Source of the DNA: Falsiroseomonas ponticola
GTDB lineage: Bacteria > Pseudomonadota > Alphaproteobacteria > Acetobacterales > Acetobacteraceae
Assembly (NCBI RefSeq): GCF_016805305.1
Contig: NZ_JAERQN010000011.1
Coordinates: 174,670-238,669, forward strand
DNA length: 64,000 nucleotides
Direction of reading: 5' to 3'
Shown here one piece after another: positions 16,352 through 24,900 of the stretch. A program made the position numbers and the translations under genes. Within the stretch, counting starts at the first letter, position 1, and each line of letters opens with the position of its first letter. A model generated the notes under the pieces. It ran no database searches and was not told where the DNA came from. It saw only the letters and a program-made list of their open reading frames with translations.

Positions 16352-17251
16352 CTAGCCCGCCTGCTGTTCCAGCACCCGCGCCAGCGACGCGCTCATCGCC
16401 TCCGCCGCCGCCGGCAGCCGCCGCCCGCGCCGCGCCAGCAGCGCGATCCGCCCGCCATTCAGCAGCGGGTCCACCAGCGGAATCGCCTTCACCCGCCCCA
16501 GCGCCGCATGCAGCGCCAGCACCCGCGGCACCATCACCGCCACCCCGCGCCCATCGGCGATGAAGGCCGCGGCCACATGCGGCGAATTGGTCTCCAGCAC
16601 CGGCCGGATCGGCGCCCGCGCCGCGCGGCAGGCCGTGTCGAACAGCGCGCGCGAGGATCCGAGGTAGGACGGCGCCACCACCGGCAGCCCCGCCAGCTCC
16701 GCCAGCGTCAGCTTCTCCGCCCCCGCCAGCGCATGGCCCGGCGCCACCATCACCGCCAGCGGCTCGGCGGCGGAAGCCAGCACCTCCACCTCCGGATCGG
16801 CGGAGGGATTGAACGCGATCCCCAGATGGCAGGTCCGGTCCCGCAGCGCCGCCAGGATCGCCTCCGACCCCACCACCGCGATGTCGAGCGTGACCGCCGG
16901 ATAGGCCGCGCGGAAGGACGCCAGCGCCGCCGAAAGGCCGGAGGCCGCGAAGCTCTCCACCAGCCGCACCACCACATGCCCGCGCCGCACGCCGCGCAGC
17001 GCATCGAGGTCCGCGCGCAGCCGCTCCGTCAGCTGCGTCGCCTCCCGCCCATGATGCAGCAGGATCTCGCCCGCCGGCGTCAGCGCCACGCCGCGCGCGC
17101 CGCGTTCCAGAAGCTGGACGCCCAGCTCCTCCTCCAGCTGCTGGATGCGGCGGCTGATGGCGGATTGCGCGAGCCGCAGGCGCAGCGCGGCCTCCCGCAT
17201 CGAGCCCGCCTGGGCCACGGCCAGGAAGCAGCGCAAGCCGGGTGGCATCAT
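16352..17251 (-). CDS. LysR family transcriptional regulator
   Basis: This regulator of 299 residues has an N-terminal winged helix-turn-helix (CFLAVAQAGSMREAALRL, then LAQSAISRRIQQLEEELG) and a periplasmic-binding-protein-like effector domain. It is transcribed divergently from a catabolic cluster (cupin, Bug receptor, M24, CoA-transferase, aminotransferase). LysR proteins commonly activate such adjacent genes in response to a pathway intermediate. A palindromic T-N11-A box sits in the 117-bp intergenic region. Two adjacent ATGs (17251 and 17248) are possible; GGGAG lies about 10 nt before the first. Confidence 0.9.
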   Translation of the reverse strand: MMPPGLRCFLAVAQAGSMREAALRLRLAQSAISRRIQQLEEELGVQLLERGARGVALTPAGEILLHHGREATQLTERLRADLDALRGVRRGHVVVRLVESFAASGLSAALASFRAAYPAVTLDIAVVGSEAILAALRDRTCHLGIAFNPSADPEVEVLASAAEPLAVMVAPGHALAGAEKLTLAELAGLPVVAPSYLGSSRALFDTACRAARAPIRPVLETNSPHVAAAFIADGRGVAVMVPRVLALHAALGRVKAIPLVDPLLNGGRIALLARRGRRLPAAAEAMSASLARVLEQQAG

Positions 17252-17301
17252 GGTCGTTGTTCTCCCGCCCCGATGCCTGAAGGGCATCGCGCCGAGATAG
17301 A

Positions 17302-17319
17302 TTTTCCGCTTGCGGCATC
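17302..17319. promoter_or_regulatory. LysR-type box (T-N11-A) in divergent promoter region
   Basis: The dyad CCGC-TT-GCGG (17306-17315) lies in TTTTCCGCTTGCGGCATC, with T17305 and A17317 giving the T-N11-A pattern bound by LysR regulators. It is about 55 bp from both the LysR ATG and the cupin ATG. Confidence 0.5.
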
Positions 17320-17368
17320 GGCGTCAACAGACTTGTATTCATCCTGTGTTCAATTCAGCAGGCAAGCC

Positions 17369-17698
17369 ATGATCATCGAAGGCGTCCCCTTCCAGACGGT
17401 GGACTGGTCCGCCTGGCCGGAGACGCACCACAAGGGCGAGACCGGCCACGCCACCTGGCGGACGCTGGAGGTCGGGAACATCCGCGTCCGCATGGTGGAG
17501 TATTCGCCGGGCTACAAGGCGGACCACTGGTGTTCCCGCGGCCATGTGCTGCTGGTCATGAAGGGTGAGCTGACCACCGAGCTCGCCGATGGGCGTGTCT
17601 TCGTCATGAAGCCCGGCGTCTCCTACCAGGTCGCCGAGAATGCCGAGCCGCACCGCAGCCAGACGGAGACGGGCGCCACCCTGTTCATCGTGGATTGA
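17369..17698 (+). CDS. DHCW-motif cupin-fold protein
   Basis: This 109-residue single-domain cupin contains ADHWCSRGH, close to the DHCW motif that names a small cupin family, and KPGVSYQVAENAEPH in the second cupin motif. The two motifs would hold a metal ion, but function in the family is unassigned. It is the first gene downstream of the LysR box and ends 11 bp before the Bug receptor gene, so it is likely the promoter-proximal gene of the catabolic cluster. It could be an isomerase, a decarboxylase-like enzyme or a binding protein. Confidence 0.72.
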   Translation: MIIEGVPFQTVDWSAWPETHHKGETGHATWRTLEVGNIRVRMVEYSPGYKADHWCSRGHVLLVMKGELTTELADGRVFVMKPGVSYQVAENAEPHRSQTETGATLFIVD

Positions 17699-17709
17699 GG
17701 AGAGACCGG

Positions 17710-18672
17710 ATGCGCCTGACGCGCCGCGCGGCCCTTGCCGCCAGCATCACCGCCCTCGCGCATCCCGCGCTGGCGCAATCGGATTTCCCCAACCGGCCCA
17801 TCCGGGTCATCGTGCCCTCGGCGCCGGGCGGCAGCCTCGACATCCTGGCCCGGCTGATCGCGCGGCATCTCGGCGAACGCCTGGGCTGGCAGGTGCCGGT
17901 GGAAAACCGCAGCGGCGGCGGCGGCAATATCGGCTTCGACGCCGTCGCGAAGGCCAGGCCGGATGGCTACACCGTGCTGATCGCCTCCGAACCGCTGACG
18001 GTGAACCCCAGCCTCTTCCGCACGCTGCCCTTCGACCCGCTGCGCGACTTCCAGCCGCTGACCATGATCGCGACGCTGTCGCAGGTGCTGGTCGTCCACC
18101 CCTCCGTCCCCGCGCGCAGCTTCGCGGAATTCGTAGCCCTGGCCCGTTCCGGCGGGCCGGAGATCAACATCGGCTCCGCCGGCACCGCATCCCCCGGCCA
18201 CATGGCCGTCGCGCAGCTCGTCCATGCCCGCGTGCCGCTGACCCATGTCCCCTATCGCGGCGGCGGCCCCGCGGTGCAGGACACGGTCGCGGGCAACATC
18301 CAGGGCGGCATCATGACGCTGCCGGCCGCACTCCCCTTCATGCAGTCGGGGCAGGTGAGGGCGCTGGCCGTCACCTCCGCCCGCCGGTCCCCCTTCGCGC
18401 CCGATGTGCCCGCGATGGCGGAGCTGCTGCCCGATGTCGTGGTGGATAGCTGGCAGGCCCTGCTGCTGCCCGCCGGCGTGCCGCCGGAGGTGCTGCGCCG
18501 CCTGCACACGGAAATCACCGCCGTCATCCGCCTGCCGGAGGTGGATGAGTTCCTCAAGCGCCAGGCCTTCGAACCCGCCCCCGGCACGCCGGAGGAACTG
18601 GGCGCCCTGATCCGCGCGGAGGTGCCGAAATGGCGCCGCGTGGTGGAACAGACCGGCCTTCGCCTCGACTGA
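17710..18672 (+). CDS. Bug/TctC periplasmic receptor in catabolic cluster
   Basis: This 320-residue tripartite-tricarboxylate receptor has signal peptide MRLTRRAALAASITALA with an ALAQ cleavage site, the loop RVIVPSAPGGSLDILARL and VPVENRSGGGGNIGFDAVA, and the third motif THVPYRGGGPAVQD. These are standard for Bug proteins. It probably captures the cluster's substrate in the periplasm. TctA/B are not present. GAGGAG lies just before the ATG at 17710, which is preferred over the GTG/ATG-like start at 17695. It is followed 26 bp later by the M24 gene. Confidence 0.92.
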   Translation: MRLTRRAALAASITALAHPALAQSDFPNRPIRVIVPSAPGGSLDILARLIARHLGERLGWQVPVENRSGGGGNIGFDAVAKARPDGYTVLIASEPLTVNPSLFRTLPFDPLRDFQPLTMIATLSQVLVVHPSVPARSFAEFVALARSGGPEINIGSAGTASPGHMAVAQLVHARVPLTHVPYRGGGPAVQDTVAGNIQGGIMTLPAALPFMQSGQVRALAVTSARRSPFAPDVPAMAELLPDVVVDSWQALLLPAGVPPEVLRRLHTEITAVIRLPEVDEFLKRQAFEPAPGTPEELGALIRAEVPKWRRVVEQTGLRLD

Positions 18673-18698
18673 CCATCACCCAGGAAACGGAACCGAGA

Positions 18699-19859
18699 AT
18701 GCCGCGCACCCCCACCATCTTCAACGAGGCGCGGATGCGCGCCATGATGGACCGCAAGGGCCTCGACCTCGTCATCGTGCGGGGCGTGGAGAATTCGCGC
18801 TACATCAGCGAGTTCTTCCACAATGGCGGCAACCTCGGCTATCGCCCCTTCTGCGTCTTCTACTTCCGCGATCCCGCGAAGAAGCCCGCCTTCGTCGTCC
18901 CCGCCGTGGACCTCCATTTGGCGATGACGCTGACCTGGATCGAGGATGTCCGCGCCTACGCCATGGCGGAATTCTTTACAGATGTGGACACGCATTTCTA
19001 CGAGGACTTCGCCGGCGCGGCGAAGGCCATCCTGGCCGAGCGCGGCGTGACAGGCATGCGCGTCGGCACGGAGGGCGACAACCTCACCAGCGGCTTCCGC
19101 ACCCTGCTCGACGGCATCCTCGCCGGCAACACGATCGAGGACATCTCCTTCGACATGGAGATGGTCCGCATGGTGAAGACGCCGGAGGAGATCCGCCGCC
19201 TGAAGCTGGCCACCGAGATCACGGTCAAGGCCCACGCCGCCTTCCGCGCCGCCATCCGCCCCGGCGCCACCGACAACGACCTCCATCGCGCCGCCTGCCT
19301 GACGATGCTGCAGGAAGGCGCCACGGCGGTGAACTTCATCAATATCGGCGCCGGCCCCGCCAATTCCTTCGCGGCGCATGACCCGTTCCCCCGCGGCTAT
19401 ACGCTGCGGCACGGGGATTTCGTAAAGGTGGACATGGGCGCGCAGGTGCTCGGCTACTCCGCCGATTTCGTCCGCAGCTACTTCATCGGCACCGCCAGCC
19501 AGCGCCAGCAGGACATCTGGAAATGGCTGAACGAGGTGCAGCTGGAACTCTGCGCCTGGATCCGCCCCGGCGTCACGGGTGGCGAGATCTTCGACCGCGG
19601 CTACAAGCACATCAGCAAGCATGTCGAGAAATTCCCGCGCGAATTCCTCGGCCACGGCATCGGCCTCGGCAGCCACGAGCAGCCGCGCATGAACGCCGTG
19701 AACCGCACGGTGGTGGAGCCCGACAGCGTCCTCTGCGTCGAATACAGCTACTATTGCGACGGCGTCCGCCACCACACGGAGGAAACCTTCCATGTCGGCG
19801 CGACCGCCAACGACCACTGGACGAAGGATTGTCCGAGAGAGCTGATCGTGAAGGTCTGA
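18699..19859 (+). CDS. M24 family metallopeptidase-like (Xaa-Pro/creatinase fold)
   Basis: This 386-residue protein has the N-terminal creatinase domain, the pita-bread catalytic domain starting near residue 165, and metal-ligand-like residues in VKVDMGAQVLGYSADFVRS, LGHGIGLGSHEQP and CVEYSYY. The family includes prolidase, Xaa-Pro aminopeptidase and the metal-free creatinase. The usual first metal Asp pair is partly kept (D in KVDMGAQ, D in SADFVRS). In this cluster it may hydrolyse an amide, peptide or creatine-like bond after uptake by the Bug receptor. The start at 18699 (ATG) has AGGAAACGG nearby; the CoA-transferase gene follows after 4 bp. Confidence 0.85.
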   Translation: MPRTPTIFNEARMRAMMDRKGLDLVIVRGVENSRYISEFFHNGGNLGYRPFCVFYFRDPAKKPAFVVPAVDLHLAMTLTWIEDVRAYAMAEFFTDVDTHFYEDFAGAAKAILAERGVTGMRVGTEGDNLTSGFRTLLDGILAGNTIEDISFDMEMVRMVKTPEEIRRLKLATEITVKAHAAFRAAIRPGATDNDLHRAACLTMLQEGATAVNFINIGAGPANSFAAHDPFPRGYTLRHGDFVKVDMGAQVLGYSADFVRSYFIGTASQRQQDIWKWLNEVQLELCAWIRPGVTGGEIFDRGYKHISKHVEKFPREFLGHGIGLGSHEQPRMNAVNRTVVEPDSVLCVEYSYYCDGVRHHTEETFHVGATANDHWTKDCPRELIVKV

Positions 19860-19863
19860 CGCG

Positions 19864-21009
19864 ATGACCGCGCTTGCCGGCATCACGGTCGTCGATCTCT
19901 CGACGCATCTCTCCGGCCCCTACTGCACCATGCTGCTCGGCGACCTCGGCGCCGACATCATCAAGGTGGAGCGGCCGGGCGGCGACGATGCGCGGGGCAT
20001 GCCGCCCTTCGTCGATGGGCGCTCGGCCCCCTTCGACATCTGGAACCGCAACAAGCGCAGCATCGTGCTGGATGCGAAGAAGGAAGCGGAGACGCTGCGC
20101 GCCCTGATCGCGCGCGCCGATGTGCTGGTGGAGAACATGCGCCCCGGCACGCTGGACCGCATGGGCCTGGGGTGGGAGGCGCTGCACGCCGCGCATCCCC
20201 GCCTCATCCTCGCCTCCATCTCCGGCTTCGGGCAGACCGGCCCCTGGGCCGGCCATGGCGGCTTCGACCTGATGACGCAGGGCATGGCGGGCCTCATGGC
20301 CGGCAACGGCCCGGCGGAGGGCGAGCCCCACCGCCTGCCCATCGCCATCAGCGACCTGACGGCGGGGCAGCACTGCGCCATCGCCATCCTCGCCGCCCTC
20401 AATGCCCGCCACGCGACGGGGCAGGGGCAGCGGGTGGAAGCCTGCCTCTTCGCCTCCGCCCTCTCGCTCGGCGTCTATGAGGCCGCGCATGTGCTGGCGC
20501 TGGGCACCAGGCCCGAACGCCTCGGCCAGTCCCATCGCGGCACCTCGCCCTACCGCGCCTTCCAGGCCTCCGATGGCTGGATGACGATCGGCGCCTCCCA
20601 GCCCAATTTCTGGCCGCGTTTCTGCGCCATCATCGGCGCGCCGGACCTGCCCGCCGATCCGCGCTTCGCCACCAATGCCGACCGCGTCGCCAACAACGCC
20701 GCGCTGGTCGCCATCATCGCCGGGCGCCTGGCGGAGAAGCCGCGCGCCCATTGGCTGGCCGCGCTGGAGGAAGCCGGCATCCCGGCCGAGCCGGTGCTGT
20801 CCTACGACGAGGCGCTGGCCCACCCCCAGGCGCAGGCCATCGGCGTGCTGGCGCCGATCCCGGGCGCCGCGGAGGGCATCCGCGCGACGCTCGCCACGCC
20901 CTTCCACCTCTCCGCCACGCCACCCGCGGTCCGCGCCGCGGCGCCGAGGCTCGACGAACACGGTGCCGCCATCCGCGCCACCCTTCCGGCCCGCGCCGCC
21001 GCGGAATAG
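19864..21009 (+). CDS. CaiB/BaiF family CoA-transferase
   Basis: This 381-residue class III CoA-transferase has the N-terminal GITVVDLSTHLSGPYCTMLLGDLGADIIKVE motif region, VLVENMRPGTLDRMGLG, and the catalytic Asp candidate D135 in GGFDLMTQGMAG. These enzymes move CoA between carboxylic acids, often to start degradation of a small acid. It lies 4 bp after the M24 gene and 28 bp before the aminotransferase gene, so it belongs to one operon. The acceptor acid is unknown. The class III type is more consistent with a special carboxylate than with simple fatty acids. Confidence 0.9.
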   Translation: MTALAGITVVDLSTHLSGPYCTMLLGDLGADIIKVERPGGDDARGMPPFVDGRSAPFDIWNRNKRSIVLDAKKEAETLRALIARADVLVENMRPGTLDRMGLGWEALHAAHPRLILASISGFGQTGPWAGHGGFDLMTQGMAGLMAGNGPAEGEPHRLPIAISDLTAGQHCAIAILAALNARHATGQGQRVEACLFASALSLGVYEAAHVLALGTRPERLGQSHRGTSPYRAFQASDGWMTIGASQPNFWPRFCAIIGAPDLPADPRFATNADRVANNAALVAIIAGRLAEKPRAHWLAALEEAGIPAEPVLSYDEALAHPQAQAIGVLAPIPGAAEGIRATLATPFHLSATPPAVRAAAPRLDEHGAAIRATLPARAAAE

Positions 21010-21037
21010 GTTTTCTCGAATCGACGAGGAGCCCGCC

Positions 21038-22354
21038 ATGTCCGGCCGCAATGCCATGCTCGAAGACGCGCTGGTCGAGGCGCGGGAGCAGTATGCGGCC
21101 GCGCGCCCCGCCAGCGCGGCGCAGCACCGGGACAGCCTGGCCGTCATGCCCGGCGGCAACACGCGATCCGTCCTGTTCCACGGCCCCTTTCCCTTCACGG
21201 CGGAGAAGGGGGAGGGCTGCCTGCTGACGGATATCGACGGCCATCGCGTCGTCAGCATGATCGGCGAATTCACCGCCGGCCTCTTCGGCCATTCCCATCC
21301 CGCCATCCGCGCCGCCGTGCTGCGCGCGCTGGATGGCGGCGTGAACCTGACGGCGCATAACCGCTTCGAGGGCCGCTTCGCCGAACTCGTCTGCGCCCGC
21401 TTCCCCTCGGTGGAGCGGGTGCGCTTCACCAATTCCGGCACGGAAGCCAATCTGCTGGCGCTGGCCACCGCCACCATCGCCACAGGCCGCAAGACCATCA
21501 TGGGCTTCGATGGCGGCTACCATGGCGGCTTGATGACCTTCGCCGGCGGCGGCAACCCGATCAACGTGCCGCACAAGACGGTCGTCGCCCCCTACAATGA
21601 CGTGGACGCCGCGCTCGCCATGGCCCGCGCCAACGCCCCCGACCTCGCCGCCATCATCCTGGAGCCGATGCTGGGCGGCGGCGGCTGCATCCCCGCGACC
21701 CCCGCCTTCCTCCAGGCGCTCCGCGATGTCGCGACCGAGACCGGCGCCGTGCTGATCTTCGACGAGGTGATGACCAGCCGCCTCGCCCCCGGCGGCCTGC
21801 AGGACGCCACCGGCGTGATGCCGGACATGACGACACTGGGGAAATACATCGGCGGCGGCATGTCCTTCGGCGCCTTCGGTGGGCGCGAGTCGCTGATGGC
21901 GATCTTCGATCCGCGCCGGCCGGATGCGATCCCCCATGCCGGCACCTTCAACAACAACACCCTGACCATGTCCGCCGGCATCGCCGCGCTGTCGGAGATC
22001 TACACGCCCGATGTCGCCGTCACGCACAACGCGAATGGCGATGCGCTGCGGGATGCGCTGAACGCGCTGGCCGCGAAGCATGGCGTGCCCATGCTGGTCA
22101 CGGGCCGCGGCAGCATGATGGCCTTCCATTTCGGCCATGCCGTGCCCCGCAACGCGGCGGAGGCCAATGCGATGAACCAGCCGCTGAAGGAATTGCTGTT
22201 CCTCGATTTGCTGGATCGCGGCTTCTACATCGCCCGCCGCGGCATGATCGCCCTGTCGCTGGCGGTCGGCGCCGGGGAGCGCGCCGGCTTCCTCGCCGCC
22301 ATGGACGACCTTTTCGAGATCCGCGCCGACCTGATCCGCGCGGCGGTGGGCTGA
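21038..22354 (+). CDS. class III aminotransferase, glutamate-1-semialdehyde aminomutase-like
   Basis: This 438-residue PLP enzyme has HNRFEGRFAELVCARFPS, NSGTEANLLALATATIATG, DGGYHGG, IFDEVMTSR with D242 and E243, and the PLP lysine K269 in TTLGKYIGGGMSFGAFGG. The layout matches the GSAM-like subgroup, many of which are not true hemL but act on beta- or gamma-amino substrates. The Shine-Dalgarno GAGGAG precedes the ATG at 21038. As the last gene of the cluster (CoA-transferase, M24) it likely removes or moves an amino group in the degraded compound. The chromosomal hemL would be expected elsewhere. Confidence 0.88.
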   Translation: MSGRNAMLEDALVEAREQYAAARPASAAQHRDSLAVMPGGNTRSVLFHGPFPFTAEKGEGCLLTDIDGHRVVSMIGEFTAGLFGHSHPAIRAAVLRALDGGVNLTAHNRFEGRFAELVCARFPSVERVRFTNSGTEANLLALATATIATGRKTIMGFDGGYHGGLMTFAGGGNPINVPHKTVVAPYNDVDAALAMARANAPDLAAIILEPMLGGGGCIPATPAFLQALRDVATETGAVLIFDEVMTSRLAPGGLQDATGVMPDMTTLGKYIGGGMSFGAFGGRESLMAIFDPRRPDAIPHAGTFNNNTLTMSAGIAALSEIYTPDVAVTHNANGDALRDALNALAAKHGVPMLVTGRGSMMAFHFGHAVPRNAAEANAMNQPLKELLFLDLLDRGFYIARRGMIALSLAVGAGERAGFLAAMDDLFEIRADLIRAAVG

Positions 22355-22369
22355 GGACCCCCACCCCAA

Positions 22370-22395
22370 CCCTCCCCCGCAAGCGCGGGGGAGGG
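22370..22395. repeat. dispersed CCCTC-rich hairpin repeat, second copy
   Basis: CCCTCCCCCGC (22370-22380) and GCGGGGGAGGG (22385-22395) form a perfect 11-bp stem with loop AAGC, preceded by CCCCACCCCAAC. It is the reverse-orientation relative of 7694-7719. It lies between convergent aminotransferase and nitroreductase genes and may act as a two-way terminator. Confidence 0.6.
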
Positions 22396-22405
22396 AGCGG
22401 TGGCC

Positions 22406-23011
22406 TCAGCCCCCGAAGCTCACCCCGAACTTGCCGACATGCGAGAACTCGCCGATCGGCTTGCGCACCCGCGGCAGCCCTTCCTTCGCCGCCACATCCG
22501 GCGGCAGGATCGTGGCCGCATCCCCCGGCACGCCGAAGGCGATGGCGGAGACGGGGTCGTTATCGGCGGGAACGCCCAGCTCCACCCGCGCCCGCTCCAC
22601 GTCGAAGCCGCGCATCTGGCGGGAAGCGAGGCCCATGGAGGCCGCCTGCAGCACCATGTTCGCCGCCGCCTGGCCCAGGTCGTAATAGGCGACCGCATTC
22701 GGGTTGCCGTTGCCGGTGAAGACCTTGCGGGCCACCGTGATCACCAGCGCGCCGGCATATTTCGCCCAGACCTGGTTGAACGGCCCCAGCAGGCCGAGCA
22801 GCGTCGCGAAGGCCTCCGGATCCGCGTCGCGGCGCGCCACGACGAAGTTCCAGGGCTGCTCGTTGAAGCAGGACGCCGCCCAGCGGCCGGCTTCCAGGAT
22901 GGAGGCCAGCTGCTCCGCCGTCACCGGCGCGTCGGTGTAGGCGCGCGGGCTGTGCCGCGTGGCGATCAGCGGATGGATGGGGTGCGCGGCAGGCGCGTTG
23001 CGATCGGACAT
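22406..23011 (-). CDS. nitroreductase family protein
   Basis: This 201-residue FMN-dependent nitroreductase-fold protein has an N-terminal RHSPRAYTD motif (FMN phosphate binding), WAASCFNEQPWNFVVA and the dimer-interface NAVAYYDLGQAAANMVLQA. Such enzymes use NAD(P)H to reduce nitro groups, quinones or related compounds. AAGGA lies 9 nt before the ATG. The upstream gene on the same strand is a Bug receptor gene; the TctC stop is only 12 bp before it in the genome, but transcription runs TctC then nitroreductase, so they form an operon. The physiological acceptor is unknown. Confidence 0.9.
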   Translation of the reverse strand: MSDRNAPAAHPIHPLIATRHSPRAYTDAPVTAEQLASILEAGRWAASCFNEQPWNFVVARRDADPEAFATLLGLLGPFNQVWAKYAGALVITVARKVFTGNGNPNAVAYYDLGQAAANMVLQAASMGLASRQMRGFDVERARVELGVPADNDPVSAIAFGVPGDAATILPPDVAAKEGLPRVRKPIGEFSHVGKFGVSFGG

Positions 23012-23023
23012 GGGGAGGGTTCC

Positions 23024-24010
23024 TTACTGTCGTTCCATGCGGGTCCGCTCGATCACCTCGGCCCAGCGTGCGATTTCGGCATGCACCGTGGCGCGGGTCT
23101 CGGCCGGGGTTCCCGGCTCCCGCGCCGCCAGCCCCAGCTCACCGAGCCTGGCCCGCAGCGTGGCGTCGGCATGCATGCCGCGCGCGACCTCGGTGATGCG
23201 CTCCACCACGCTGGGAGGCGTTCGTGCTGGTGCACCAAGGGCATACCATGTCTCGATATCGAAGTCAGGACGACCCAGCGCCTCCGCCACCGTCGGCACC
23301 TCCGGCAGCAGGGGCGACCGGGTGCGCGACGTGATGGCCAGCGCGCGCACCTCGCCGCCCCGGATCTGGCCGAGCACGGCGGAGGCCGTCTCGCTCACCA
23401 CCTGCACCTCGTTGTTGCGCAGCGCCACGATGGCGGCGGGCGTGCCGCGATAGGGGATGTGCATCAGCCGGAAATCGCCGGCCGCCTGGATGGCTTCCGC
23501 CACGAAATGCTGCGTGCTGCCGACGCCGACGGTCGCGACGTTGATCTGCTCCGGCCGCGCCTTCGCCCGCCGCACCAGGTCGGCCAGGTCCGCCGGCGCC
23601 TCCGGCCCGGTACCGGCCAGCAGCACCAGGCCGATGGAGGCGACCATGGCGATGGGTTCGATATCCGCCCGCGGGTCATAGGGCAGGCGGCGGTACAGCG
23701 CGGCGGAAACGGCGAAGCCGTTGTTCAGCAGCATCAGGGTGTGGCCGTCGGTGGACCGCGCCAGCGCCTCCGCCGCCAGGGTCCCGCCCGCGCCCGCGCG
23801 ATTCTCCACCACCACCGGCTGGCCGAAGGCGGCCGCCATGGAAGGGGCGATCAGCCGCGCCACGATGTCCGTCGTCCCGCCGGCCGCGAAACCCTGCAGG
23901 AAGCGCACCGGCCGGTCCGGCCAGCGGGGCTGGGCCAGGGCAGGGGCCGCGGCCAGCGTGGCGCCCGCCGCCATCAGGGCGCGGCGGGAAAGGCGCGCGG
24001 GGTGGACCAT
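23024..24010 (-). CDS. Bug/TctC periplasmic receptor
   Basis: This 328-residue Bug family receptor has a signal peptide with RRALMAAGATLAAAPALAQ and the motifs RFLQGFAAGGTTDIVARL and VVVENRAGAGGTLAAEALA. The ATG at 24010 has a near-perfect Shine-Dalgarno (AAGGAGG) at 8 nt; the longer frame is not needed. It precedes the nitroreductase gene by 12 bp on the minus strand. Its divergent neighbour is an NTF2-fold gene whose start is 116 bp away, so the promoters of both likely lie in that gap. It is one of three such receptors in the window, none next to TctAB. Confidence 0.9.
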   Translation of the reverse strand: MVHPARLSRRALMAAGATLAAAPALAQPRWPDRPVRFLQGFAAGGTTDIVARLIAPSMAAAFGQPVVVENRAGAGGTLAAEALARSTDGHTLMLLNNGFAVSAALYRRLPYDPRADIEPIAMVASIGLVLLAGTGPEAPADLADLVRRAKARPEQINVATVGVGSTQHFVAEAIQAAGDFRLMHIPYRGTPAAIVALRNNEVQVVSETASAVLGQIRGGEVRALAITSRTRSPLLPEVPTVAEALGRPDFDIETWYALGAPARTPPSVVERITEVARGMHADATLRARLGELGLAAREPGTPAETRATVHAEIARWAEVIERTRMERQ

Positions 24011-24125
24011 GGCGGAACCTCCTTGCCAAGTGGCGTGCAATCGTTTGTTAAGCGTCCTCCTACGGTACGGGGCAGGCCCGTCAAGGCCGAAACATCCCGT
24101 CCGCCCCACCACGGAGCCCACCCCG

Positions 24126-24740
24126 ATGTCAGACGCGCTTCTCCTCCGCCGCCTCCAGGTCGCCGAACTCGTGCAGAACTGGGCCGTCTGGCGCGATGCC
24201 GGGGATTGGGACCGCTTCGCCACCTGCTGGCACGATGACGGCCGCATGTTCGCCACCTGGTGCCAGGCCCCCGCCGCCCAGTTCATCGAGGCGTCCAAGG
24301 CCGGCTGGGCCAAGGGCGTCTCGATCCTGCATTTCCTCGGCGGCTGCTCGGTCGATCTGAACGGCCACCGCGCCATCGCCCAGACCAAGATGACCATCAG
24401 CCAGCGGGCGGAGGTGCATGGCGTGCTGGTCGATGTCGTCTGCACCGGCCGCTTCCACGACTTCATCGAGGAGCGGGATGGCAAATGGGGAATCGTCTTG
24501 CGCCAGCCCATCTACGAGAAGGACCGGATGGACCCGGTGGACCCGGCGGCGAAGCTCAGCCTGGACCCCGCCCTGCTGGCCCGCTTCCCGGAGGGCTACC
24601 GCCACCTCGCCTATCTCCAGACCCAGATCGGCTATGAGGTGAAGACGGACATGCCCGGGCTGAAGGGCGACCGCGTCCAGGCCCTCTATGCCGCCGGGCG
24701 CCGCTGGCTGGCGGGGGAGGCGCCGGGCTGGGAAGAATAG
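24126..24740 (+). CDS. NTF2-like (SnoaL-fold) protein
   Basis: This 204-residue protein has the early pattern VAELVQNWAVWRDAGDWDRFATCWHDDGRM, typical of nuclear-transport-factor-2 / SnoaL-like small enzymes that use a polar pocket for isomerase, dehydratase or hydroxylation chemistry. The sequence has no further family signature, so substrate and reaction are unknown. It diverges from the Bug/nitroreductase pair and may serve the same pathway. GGAG lies about 10 nt before the ATG. Downstream is a short ORF preceded by hairpins. Confidence 0.72.
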   Translation: MSDALLLRRLQVAELVQNWAVWRDAGDWDRFATCWHDDGRMFATWCQAPAAQFIEASKAGWAKGVSILHFLGGCSVDLNGHRAIAQTKMTISQRAEVHGVLVDVVCTGRFHDFIEERDGKWGIVLRQPIYEKDRMDPVDPAAKLSLDPALLARFPEGYRHLAYLQTQIGYEVKTDMPGLKGDRVQALYAAGRRWLAGEAPGWEE

Positions 24741-24838
24741 CCGCCGCCCTTAAACACTTCGTAAGCGCTTCCCATGTCACCCTTACGTCAACCGCTTGCC
24801 GAGGGGATGACACGAAAGCCCGGCAGAAGCGTTGCGGG

Positions 24839-24879
24839 CCCGCCCCGGGAGTCGGGGCGGGACGGGGCAGGAAGCCCCG
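24839..24879 (+). promoter_or_regulatory. two tandem stem-loops upstream of a small ORF
   Basis: CCCGCCCCG-GGAGT-CGGGGCGGG (24839-24861) and CGGGGC-AGGAA-GCCCCG (24863-24879) are two perfect hairpins in a row, 22 bp before the ATG at 24901. The second loop holds AGGAA. Together they look like a structured leader or a terminator pair; no T-run follows. Confidence 0.4.
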
Positions 24880-24900
24880 GGGTTGAGAAGGAAGACGGGT

